A stretch of DNA of 36,370 nucleotides, taken from positions 1 to 36,370 of the IMG/VR virus record IMGVR_UViG_3300046517_001948. One strand, written 5' to 3'. This document shows, piece after piece, positions 28,173 to 35,459 of the stretch. This stretch comes from a virus. Within the stretch, counting starts at the first letter, position 1. Each line of letters opens with the position of its first letter. Made by a program: the position numbers and the translations under genes. The notes beneath the pieces are model-generated. The model was not told the origin of the DNA. It saw only the letters and a list, made by a program, of their open reading frames with translations, and made no database searches.

Positions 28173-29117
28173 ATGGCCAGCCAACCGAAGGCGCCCGATC
28201 CCTACAAGCAGGCCGACGCGCAGAACAGCCAGAATGCCTACGCGGCGTTCTACAATTCGGTGGCCGGCAACGCCAACACCGTCAATCCCTACGGCTCGAC
28301 GTCGAGCTCGATATCGGGCTACACGCCCTACACCGACCCGACCACCGGCAAGGTGACGCAGGTGCCACAGTGGACGCAGACGACCAAGCTGTCGAATGCC
28401 GAGCAGGGCCTGTTCGACACCGAAGAGCGGATCAAGAAAGGCATGGGCGGACTGGCCGAACAGCAAGTCGGCCAATTGACCGACGTGCTGGGCAAGCCGT
28501 TCAACACCGACAACCTCAACGCCTGGCAGACCTACGGCCAAGGCCCCGACCTCAAGGTCGAGCAGGGCGCCACCGACCGCGCCTCCATCGAGAAGGCGAT
28601 GATGGATAGCTACTACCGCGGCGTCCAGCCGCAGCAGGCGGCGCAGGACGCGCAACTGGCGGCGCGCGGCATGAACCCCGGCTCGCAAATGGACTACACC
28701 ACGCAGAACCAGCGCTCCGACGCCGCCGCCGAGCAGACGCGGCAGGCGTATCTCGGTTCCGGCCAGGAAAGCCGCGCCGCCATGGAGGCGCAGAACAAGG
28801 CGCTGCAGCAGGGCTGGCTCAACGCCAACAGCCGCGTCGACCAGGGCAATGCGTTGCGCCAGAGCCAGTTCGGCGAGCGCCAGCAACTGCGCAACCAATT
28901 GGTCAACGAGGTCTCGGCGCTGATGGGCAGCGGCCAGGCGACGGTGCCGAACACGCCGTCGTGGCAAGGCGGCACGGTCAATCCGTTCGACATCGCCGGC
29001 GCGCAGAACAATGCCTACAACATCGCGGCCCAGCAGGCTTCCAACACCAACGCCGGCATCTTCGGGGCGCTGGGTAGCGTACTCGGAGCCTTCAACCCCT
29101 TGTCGAGGATAGCATGA
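28173..29117 (+). CDS. Ejection-type internal virion protein (gp14-like)
   Basis: This 314-aa protein begins MASQPKAPDPYKQADAQNSQ, is rich in Gln, Asn, Ala and Gly, and is largely helical (AQLAARGMNPGSQMDYTTQN, RSDAAAEQTRQAYLGSGQES, then QFGERQQLRNQLVNEVSALM). The C-terminus has a Gly-rich amphipathic stretch (GIFGALGSVLGAFNP). Gln-rich helical proteins in this position are DNA-ejection proteins that form a channel across the cell envelope. Function is assigned by composition and position. It overlaps the next gene by 4 bp. Confidence 0.65.
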   Translation: MASQPKAPDPYKQADAQNSQNAYAAFYNSVAGNANTVNPYGSTSSSISGYTPYTDPTTGKVTQVPQWTQTTKLSNAEQGLFDTEERIKKGMGGLAEQQVGQLTDVLGKPFNTDNLNAWQTYGQGPDLKVEQGATDRASIEKAMMDSYYRGVQPQQAAQDAQLAARGMNPGSQMDYTTQNQRSDAAAEQTRQAYLGSGQESRAAMEAQNKALQQGWLNANSRVDQGNALRQSQFGERQQLRNQLVNEVSALMGSGQATVPNTPSWQGGTVNPFDIAGAQNNAYNIAAQQASNTNAGIFGALGSVLGAFNPLSRIA

Positions 29118-29839
29118 AGCTCACCCACGACCAGATCGTCGCCGGCCTCGTCGAGCGTGGTGTCCCCGCCCACGTTGCACAGGGCGTCGCCATGAATTTC
29201 CGCGACGAGAGCGGCTTCGACACCGGCATCAACGAGCGCGGCATGTCCTTCGGCCATGGCGGCTACGGCCTGGCGCAATGGACCGGCCCGCGCCGCATCC
29301 AATTGGAGGATTTCGCCAAATCGCAAGGCAAGTCGGTCGACGACCCCAATGTGCAGATGGACTTCTTCATGCGCGAGAACGCCGGCCCCGAAAAAGGCGC
29401 CTGGAACGCCGTCGTCAATTCGCCCGACGCCAAGTCGGCGGCGGTGTCGTTCGTCAAGAATTGGGAACGCCCAACCTCGGCCAATGTGGCGGCGCGCAGC
29501 GCCAAGTACCTCGGCGACAGTCCCAGCGAGAGCGGTGGCGCCCGCTTCGGTGGCGCCGGCCTGGGGACGCCGGGAGTGGCGCCGCTGACACCACCGACGC
29601 CGCCGGCGCCGGTGCCCGAAAGCCCGATGCAAAAACTCAGCGACAATCTCGGTAGCGCGGTCGCCGGCTACGGCTCCGGCGCGATCAACCCGCTGCCGTC
29701 GTCGACGGTGCCGAGGATACCGATGGCGCTGACGCAGGCGCAGCAGGTGCAGACCGCCGACACGGCGACGCCGGAAGCGATGCGCGCCCAACTGGCGCAG
29801 CGGCTGGCGCTGCTCAACTCCGGCAAACTCTGGGGATAG
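29114..29839 (+). CDS. Virion-associated tail lysozyme
   Basis: This 241-aa protein has an N-terminal phage tail lysozyme (Phage_lysozyme2-like) domain: VPAHVAQGVAMNFRDESGFD with the catalytic Glu (RDESGF), GGYGLAQWTGPRRIQLEDFA, and DDPNVQMDFFMRE. A Pro-rich linker (residues about 145-170) and a helical C-terminus follow. It would open peptidoglycan locally during DNA injection, different from the GH19 endolysin used for lysis. It is encoded within the ejection protein series. Confidence 0.8.
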   Translation: MKLTHDQIVAGLVERGVPAHVAQGVAMNFRDESGFDTGINERGMSFGHGGYGLAQWTGPRRIQLEDFAKSQGKSVDDPNVQMDFFMRENAGPEKGAWNAVVNSPDAKSAAVSFVKNWERPTSANVAARSAKYLGDSPSESGGARFGGAGLGTPGVAPLTPPTPPAPVPESPMQKLSDNLGSAVAGYGSGAINPLPSSTVPRIPMALTQAQQVQTADTATPEAMRAQLAQRLALLNSGKLWG

Positions 29840-29842
29840 ACC

Positions 29843-31330
29843 ATGGCCATACAGCAGGCGGGTTCTTCATACCGCGATCCGATGAAGGCGATGACGATCA
29901 AGGCGCTGCAGGCCCGGCAGGCGGCTGCCGCGGCGGCGACCGCCGAATCGATGAAGGTGCCGGCGCAGATCGCCAGCCCCTGGCAGGGCGTCTCGCACCT
30001 CGCCGGCATCCTCGGCAGCGAATACACGCAGAACAAGGTCGACAGCGCCGAATCCGACGCCCGTAATCGGCTGGCGGCGCTGAAGGCGCAGATCAATCCC
30101 GAAACTGGCGCGACCTCGCAGCAGCTGGCCGACATTGGGCAACTGGATCAGGAGTTCGCCGACAAGGAGTTCGCGCGCATCGCGGCGGCGCGCGAGGCCG
30201 CCAAGCTGGAGACGCAACGCGAAGCCCACGACACCAGCGAGCGGATCGGCGGGCAACAGTTCACCTCAGGGCAGACGCAGGCCGGCTTCACCGAGCAGGA
30301 GAAGCAGGCCGCGGCGTTGGTCAAAGCCAACCAGGAGGCCGCCGCCGCGCAGGTCAAAGCCAATCAGGATACCGCCGCGCAGTCGGCCAAGACCGCCGCC
30401 GACGTGGCCACCGTCGCCGACACGCGGACGCAGGCGCAGAAGGAGCAGGAGGCGGCGCTGTCGCCGGATATGGTCAAGCTGGACCTCGCCCTCAAGGCAG
30501 GCCGGATGACGCCGGAGGATTACCAGCAGCAGAAGCAGTTGCTCATCCAGAAGCAGCAGGCGCAGGCCGCCGCCGCCGGGCCGGACATATGGAACGACAT
30601 GACGCCGGATCAGCGGACCTACTACCACGTCCCCGCCGACGCGCCGGCGCAGATCAACAGCAAGACCAAGGAGATCAAGATCGGCCAAGTCCCGACGACG
30701 CCGCAGCAGGCCGACATGAACCAAAAAATCACTAGCGACGTGCAGGACTGGGACAACAAGGGCCGGGTCAACGTCGAGAACGCCATAGACAAGGTCGAGA
30801 AGTCGATGGCGGCCATCGCGCCTGGCCAAAGCTCCGGCGGCAAGGTCGCCGAAACCTTGGGCATAGGCCAGACCGGCCCGGTGGCGGGTCTGCTGTCGAA
30901 GCTGCCGGTCGTGGGGCCGTATACCCAGAGTTTCTTCAACTCGGACATGCTCGCGGCCCAGAAGGACATGCAAACCGCCGTGCAGAGCACCCTGAAGGAG
31001 ACCTTGGGCTCCCAGTTCACGCAGCAGGAAGGCGAGGGCCTGATGTCACGCGCCTTCGACATAAACCTCGGCCCCGACAAGAACATGGAGAATGCCAGGG
31101 ACATCATGCTGAAGCTGAAAAAAGCGCAGTATCTCAAGGCGGACCAGTCGAAATACTGGCACGAGCATGGCGGCGACATGAGCAGATACGTGCCGCCGGA
31201 AGGTGGCATCGAGGCGCTCAAGCAGGAGGTCGCGAACATGTTCAGGGACGGCGGCGGCGGCGGTGCTAACGCTCCTGCTGGTGGCGGCGGTGGCGGCGCC
31301 GGCGGCTGGAAAGTGGAGGAGGCGAATTGA
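29843..31330 (+). CDS. Large helical ejection-type protein
   Basis: This 495-aa protein begins MAIQQAGSSYRDPMKAMTIK and is mostly alpha helix with Ala/Gln/Lys heptads (residues about 60-260, e.g. EKQAAALVKANQEAAAAQVK). A more globular part follows (TETLGIGQ-type segment, PVVGPYTQSFFNSDMLAAQK, then TLKETLGSQFTQQEGEGLMS) and a Gly-rich tail with a run of small residues. The composition and position fit an internal ejection protein (T7 gp15/P22 gp20-like). It is not recognised by sequence family. Confidence 0.65.
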   Translation: MAIQQAGSSYRDPMKAMTIKALQARQAAAAAATAESMKVPAQIASPWQGVSHLAGILGSEYTQNKVDSAESDARNRLAALKAQINPETGATSQQLADIGQLDQEFADKEFARIAAAREAAKLETQREAHDTSERIGGQQFTSGQTQAGFTEQEKQAAALVKANQEAAAAQVKANQDTAAQSAKTAADVATVADTRTQAQKEQEAALSPDMVKLDLALKAGRMTPEDYQQQKQLLIQKQQAQAAAAGPDIWNDMTPDQRTYYHVPADAPAQINSKTKEIKIGQVPTTPQQADMNQKITSDVQDWDNKGRVNVENAIDKVEKSMAAIAPGQSSGGKVAETLGIGQTGPVAGLLSKLPVVGPYTQSFFNSDMLAAQKDMQTAVQSTLKETLGSQFTQQEGEGLMSRAFDINLGPDKNMENARDIMLKLKKAQYLKADQSKYWHEHGGDMSRYVPPEGGIEALKQEVANMFRDGGGGGANAPAGGGGGGAGGWKVEEAN

Positions 31331-31331
31331 G

Positions 31332-32207
31332 ATGGCCGACCCCAATGGGCCGATAACATACGGGAGTGTCGCGCCGGCGGTGGGGGTAAAGTCCTACTAC
31401 GTCACCCGGCCCTCCGACGGCAAGCGATTCAAGGTCACCGGGCAAGGCTCCCCGGAAGAAGCGCAAGCCTACGTTATGAAGAACCACCCGGACCCCGGCA
31501 CCGGCGCGCATGTCATCGACAGCCTTGAACACCCGACGCAGTCGATCCCCGACATGCTGCGTTCGGGTTCCGACTTCATCACCTTTGGCGCCAACGACCG
31601 GCTGCGCGCGTGGCTGAAGGGCACCAGCTACGCCGACGAGAAGCAGGCCACCGAGCAGGCCGACACGCGGCTGGGCTCGCTCGACGACGCCGCCAAGCTG
31701 GGTGGCGCCATGGTCGCGCCGTCTGCCGCCGCCGGCTACGCGCCGGAGGCCGGCGCCTTGGGCCGGCTGGGCCAATGGGGCAAGTCGGCACTCGGCTGGG
31801 CTGGCGAGGGTGCCGGACAGGCCGGCGCGCAGGCCGTCATCAAGGGTGAGGACCCGGTGTCGGCAATGGAGAAAGGCGCGGCTTTCGGTTCCGCCGGCAA
31901 GCTGATGTCGTCCCTGCGGATGCCGAGCGCGCCAAGCCAGTGGGTGCCGTCAGCGGAGAAGATGGCCCAGACCAAGGCCCTCGCCGAGAAGGCCGCCCAC
32001 CTCCTGAAAGGTGGCGACCTCGACCCGTCACTGAAGATGGCCTGGGGCGTGGGGACTGGCGGCAAGGGTCCAGCCTTGGGCTACGCTATTGGCAGGGGGG
32101 CCAAATGGCTTCCGAATGGAATCGCCGCCCAGAGCGTCGTTTCACCGGACCCGGCTGTATCGAGGGATTACCTCGCCCGCATGATGCTGGGAGCGGGGCG
32201 GCTATGA
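31332..32207 (+). CDS. Hypothetical ejection-module protein
   Basis: This 291-aa protein begins at ATG 31332 (MADPNGPITYGSVAPAVGVK). It has a small N-terminal domain (YYVTRPSDGKRFKVTGQGSP, then EEAQAYVMKNHP), an Ala/Gly-rich, weakly hydrophobic middle (GGAMVAPSAAAGYAPEAGAL, then WAGEGAGQAGAQAV) and a C-terminal helix. Gly/Ala-rich amphipathic stretches suit insertion into membranes during ejection. No family is recognised. It follows the previous gene by 1 bp; the frame upstream to 31203 overlaps that gene. Confidence 0.65.
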   Translation: MADPNGPITYGSVAPAVGVKSYYVTRPSDGKRFKVTGQGSPEEAQAYVMKNHPDPGTGAHVIDSLEHPTQSIPDMLRSGSDFITFGANDRLRAWLKGTSYADEKQATEQADTRLGSLDDAAKLGGAMVAPSAAAGYAPEAGALGRLGQWGKSALGWAGEGAGQAGAQAVIKGEDPVSAMEKGAAFGSAGKLMSSLRMPSAPSQWVPSAEKMAQTKALAEKAAHLLKGGDLDPSLKMAWGVGTGGKGPALGYAIGRGAKWLPNGIAAQSVVSPDPAVSRDYLARMMLGAGRL

Positions 32208-32288
32208 TCAATCCTTCTCACCCCGCTTTTTCTTCATGCTGTCATGCGCGGCGAACAGGAAGCAGATTATCAGCAGGCAGGTGGCCAT
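32208..32288 (-). CDS. 26-aa antisense membrane peptide with early-type signals
   Basis: ATG at 32288 is preceded by AGGAGTAACGACA (32289-32301), the same start element used by early genes, and by a TTGAAG/TATATG promoter. It reads MATCLLIICFLFAAHDSMKK then KRGEKD: one short transmembrane helix (residues 4-14) and a basic tail. It occupies the only gap between two rightward ejection genes on the opposite strand. The combined promoter, ribosome element and hydrophobic product make it a credible gene; the function is unknown. Confidence 0.7.
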   Translation of the reverse strand: MATCLLIICFLFAAHDSMKKKRGEKD

Positions 32289-32312
32289 TGTCGTTACTCC
32301 TTTGTGGCTCCG

Positions 32313-32341
32313 CATATAGGCCATCTCTCCCAAGACTTCAA
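32313..32341 (-). promoter_or_regulatory. Antisense early-type promoter in the late region
   Basis: On the minus strand TTGAAG (32336-32341), a 17-bp spacer and TATATG (32313-32318). The motif TTGAAGTCTTG matches the one at 5859-5869 and others. It lies 25 bp upstream of the 26-aa gene's start and overlaps the leader of the rightward ART-like gene. Confidence 0.6.
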
Positions 32342-32352
32342 GGGAGTGCTTG

Positions 32353-33201
32353 ATGCCGACGCAGCAGGACTGGATGGAAGCCCAGAAGCAGCGCATGGCG
32401 CCGCAAACCCCCGACACCATCGGGCGGATGCTGATGGGCATGGAGCATCTAGGTTCTGGTGGCAACGCCGAACTGACGGCGGGGGATTACACGCTGCGCC
32501 AGCGGCTGGCGGACATCTTCGCCAAAGTCTATGGCGGCAACGATCCGCGCGCCGCGCAGTCGTTTGGCAGGAGCGGCGCCGACCTGGCGTCGATTGCGCC
32601 GGTGTCGGGGCAGATACTGAGCGGCGACGACGCGCTCAGGGCCGCCGGCAAGGGCGACGTGTTGGGGGCCGCGCTGGCGGCGTTCGGAGCATTGCCTGGC
32701 ATCGGCCCCGAGGCGCGGGCCGCCGCCGAGGGTGGCGACGCCCTGACCAATGCGATGCGGCAGCTGGAACTGCCGCTGCCGCATACGCCGCAGCCGCCGC
32801 GTGGCTTTCAGGCGTGGCATGGGTCACCGGACCCGAACCTCGACAGGATCAGCAACAGACACGCCGTCGAGGCGCGCGGCGCGACCTTCCACGCCAGCAA
32901 TCCCGATGTCGCTGAACTGTTCACCGCGCCACGCGAATATGGCGAGCCTGTCTGGGGCGCCCCACCAGGCAAGGTCTACCAGACGCAGCTGGACCCGCGT
33001 TACCCCTTCGAGGTTCCCTCTCACGATGCCCAGAAATTCATCGACGACCCCGCGCATCAGCAGCGGATTATCGATGAAGCCAGGCGCAAGGGCCACGACA
33101 TGATCATCGCCCGCAACGTCAAGGAGGGGTTCGGCGGCGAAGCCATCCCGACCGATGTGTATGCCGCCTTGCGTGATGAGATTATAAAGATGCGGCGATA
33201 G
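32353..33201 (+). CDS. Ejection-module protein with ADP-ribosyltransferase-like domain
   Basis: This 282-aa protein has a helical N-terminal half (residues 1-140). The C-terminal half begins FQAWHGSPDPNLDRI (H156), then RGATFHASNPDVAELFTAPR, GKVYQTQLDPRYPFEVP and ARRKGHDMIIARN. This order (HGS...; G-x-xF-x-S-x-x-A; VYxxxL..P; KGxDxII) resembles ART-PolyVal-type ADP-ribosyltransferases carried by phage virion proteins. If active, it could be injected with the DNA and modify host targets. The catalytic Glu is not clear to me. GGGAG precedes the start; TTG 32350 is an alternative. Confidence 0.6.
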   Translation: MPTQQDWMEAQKQRMAPQTPDTIGRMLMGMEHLGSGGNAELTAGDYTLRQRLADIFAKVYGGNDPRAAQSFGRSGADLASIAPVSGQILSGDDALRAAGKGDVLGAALAAFGALPGIGPEARAAAEGGDALTNAMRQLELPLPHTPQPPRGFQAWHGSPDPNLDRISNRHAVEARGATFHASNPDVAELFTAPREYGEPVWGAPPGKVYQTQLDPRYPFEVPSHDAQKFIDDPAHQQRIIDEARRKGHDMIIARNVKEGFGGEAIPTDVYAALRDEIIKMRR

Positions 33202-33211
33202 GAGATGACCC

Positions 33212-34762
33212 ATGCCCTTTGACAGTTCAGGCACGTTCAACCGCGTCATCCCCGGCGGCTGGCAGGCTGACGCCGCCGCCGGCACCAAGATTCGCGCCGA
33301 CCGCCACGACTCGGAGGACGACGGCTTCGCCACCGGGCTGTCGACCTGCATCACCAAGGACGGCAGGACGCAGCCGACCGCCGACATCCCGATGAACGGC
33401 AAGAAGCTCATCAACCTCGGCGAGCCAACCAATCCGCAGGACGCCGTCACCCGCAACTATGTCGACACCTTCAAGACCTTCAACACCGGCGCGGTCATCG
33501 CCGGCGCCGGGCCGATCAACGGTTTCATCAACTTCACCGCGCCGACCGGCGTCAACGGCATTTCCTGGGCCACCGCCGACATGGCGTGGATCGGACGCGA
33601 CACCGTCGCCAACCAGACCCGCAAGCTGCTGGCCATCAACGACAAGACCGACGGCACCGGCAGCGACGTCTTCCGCGTCGACGAGGGCGGCATCGTCAAC
33701 GGCCCCAACCAGTTCAGCAACAATCTGTCCTACGACGCCGGCGGCGTCTGGCGCAACATCGCCGCCGGCACGGGCAGCCTGCTGGGTTTCAAGAACGGGT
33801 CGTTCAACCTCTATGTCAACGACACGCCGGCGACGACGACCTACCAGCCGGCGACGCTGCGCGCCTTCTTCACGGCGCAGGATTCGACACTCGGCACCTT
33901 CGTCACCCTCGACAAGAAGGCAAGCGGCGAGTACTGCCGCGTCACCGCGTCGATGGCCGGCAAGAACCGCTGGATAGTGGACCTCGGCGACGGCACCGCC
34001 GAAACCGCCACCGACCGCGTCGGTTCCGATTTCGAGATTTACAGCTACGACAATGCCGGCGCGACAGCGTTCCCGGAGTTGAACATCAACCGCGCCACGC
34101 ACCTGATGACGACCGGCGGCGCCCTGACCGTCGCCGGGCAGGTCTACTCCACCAACGACTACATCACCAAGACCGGCATCTTCCGCAGCGATGTCGCCAA
34201 CGTTGTGCTGGCCACCGGCGTCTCGCCCGGCGCCGTCTATCTCAGGCCGAACACGGCGGCCTCGAACTACGGCGAGGTCAACATCAATACCGACGGCACC
34301 CTCACCGTGTCGAATACCGGCCTTCTGATCGCCGGCAAGGGCGTCCTGGACCGGCAGGGCATGAGCGGCGCCTACACCGGCAACGTCCACAACTTCATTT
34401 ATGCGAGCCCGTACTTCTACGCCTATGTCAACGACACCAACATGGGCGCCATCGCCTGGCAGTCCGACTACCGGATGAAGAAGGACATCCAGCCGCTTCC
34501 CAGCATGTGGGACATCGTCAAGCGGCTCTCGCCCATCCAGTATTCGATCAAGGAGTGGGGCCTGTTCAAGAACGACGACACGCCGCGCTGGGGCTTCGTC
34601 GCGCACGAACTGCAGGAGAAGCTGCTGCCGAGCGCCGCCACCGGGACCAAGGACGAGGAGGACGTCGTCCAAAGCCCCAATCCCTGGACCGTCATCGCCG
34701 CCCTGACCAAGGCGCTGCAGGAAGCCATGCGCCGCATCGAGGTCCTGGAGGCGCGGGCATGA
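33212..34762 (+). CDS. Tail fibre with S74 intramolecular chaperone
   Basis: This 516-aa protein has at its N-terminus a typical fibre-anchor part (QPTADIPMNGKKLINLGEPT, then NPQDAVTRNYVD). A beta-helical shaft follows. The C-terminal Peptidase_S74 chaperone begins at QSDYRMKKDIQPL (Ser418-Asp419 with Lys423/424) and contains SPIQYSIKEWG and WGFVAHELQEKLLP. By analogy to endosialidase, the chaperone trimerises the fibre and cuts itself off before Ser418. It is the receptor-binding or shaft fibre of the tail. AGGAG lies just before the start. Confidence 0.85.
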   Translation: MPFDSSGTFNRVIPGGWQADAAAGTKIRADRHDSEDDGFATGLSTCITKDGRTQPTADIPMNGKKLINLGEPTNPQDAVTRNYVDTFKTFNTGAVIAGAGPINGFINFTAPTGVNGISWATADMAWIGRDTVANQTRKLLAINDKTDGTGSDVFRVDEGGIVNGPNQFSNNLSYDAGGVWRNIAAGTGSLLGFKNGSFNLYVNDTPATTTYQPATLRAFFTAQDSTLGTFVTLDKKASGEYCRVTASMAGKNRWIVDLGDGTAETATDRVGSDFEIYSYDNAGATAFPELNINRATHLMTTGGALTVAGQVYSTNDYITKTGIFRSDVANVVLATGVSPGAVYLRPNTAASNYGEVNINTDGTLTVSNTGLLIAGKGVLDRQGMSGAYTGNVHNFIYASPYFYAYVNDTNMGAIAWQSDYRMKKDIQPLPSMWDIVKRLSPIQYSIKEWGLFKNDDTPRWGFVAHELQEKLLPSAATGTKDEEDVVQSPNPWTVIAALTKALQEAMRRIEVLEARA

Positions 34763-35457
34763 TCGTCAATAGGACAGTTTTCCTAAACTCCATCGAACCG
34801 GAGTTCCTCGCCTTCAGGTTCTCGCAAGGCGTCGACACCAGGGTCAACCTGCATTTCAGGGACCAGAACGGGACGCCGCACGGCGAGGACGTCGTCGCCC
34901 AATTGCAGATGACCGGGCGCTCGAACCGTATAACCGAGTATTATTCCTGCCCGGCGACCGACATCGTCAATGGTAGTGCCAGGGTGCTGATCCCGGCGGG
35001 GCTGCAATACGACCCCAATGGCTGGCAGCTGCGCCTCACCGGCACCGTCGACCAGGAACCCCAGGTGATCGCCTACGGCGTCGCCACGGCGGTGGCCGGC
35101 GCTGGCCCGCAGGTCGAGGCGCAGGACGTCATCGATTCCATCGACATCGTCATGACGCATGACGCCGACTGCGTCATGATCGTCAAGATGTGGCAAGACG
35201 ACGGCAAGAACGCGCCCTTCGACCTGACCGTCGCCAGCCTCGCCGCCGCCGTCTACGACCACCAGGGCGGCGCGCTGCTGGCTCCCTTCGCAGTCACGCC
35301 AATCGACATCAACAGCGTCCGGCTGACCATGGCCGCCGCCATCGTCAATACGCTTCCGGTCTCCGCCTGGTGGAGCATGACAGTGACGCAAGGTGGCGGC
35401 ATCACCACCATCGTCGAAGGCAACGTCAGCGTTCGCGCGGCGGCATTGGGGGCATAG
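34759..35457 (+). CDS. Fibre-associated beta-sandwich protein (BppU-like)
   Basis: This 232-aa protein overlaps the fibre stop by 4 bp (ATGA). It begins MIVNRTVFLNSIEPEFLAFR, then RVNLHFRDQNGTPHGEDVVA and SARVLIPAGLQYDPNGWQLR, a beta sandwich as in baseplate upper/fibre adaptor proteins. A second half (DIVMTHDADCVMIVKMWQDD, then VTPIDINSVRLTM) looks like a second similar domain. It may join fibres or bind the tail hub. The call is by fold pattern and position. Confidence 0.6.
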   Translation: MIVNRTVFLNSIEPEFLAFRFSQGVDTRVNLHFRDQNGTPHGEDVVAQLQMTGRSNRITEYYSCPATDIVNGSARVLIPAGLQYDPNGWQLRLTGTVDQEPQVIAYGVATAVAGAGPQVEAQDVIDSIDIVMTHDADCVMIVKMWQDDGKNAPFDLTVASLAAAVYDHQGGALLAPFAVTPIDINSVRLTMAAAIVNTLPVSAWWSMTVTQGGGITTIVEGNVSVRAAALGA

Positions 35458-35459
35458 CG

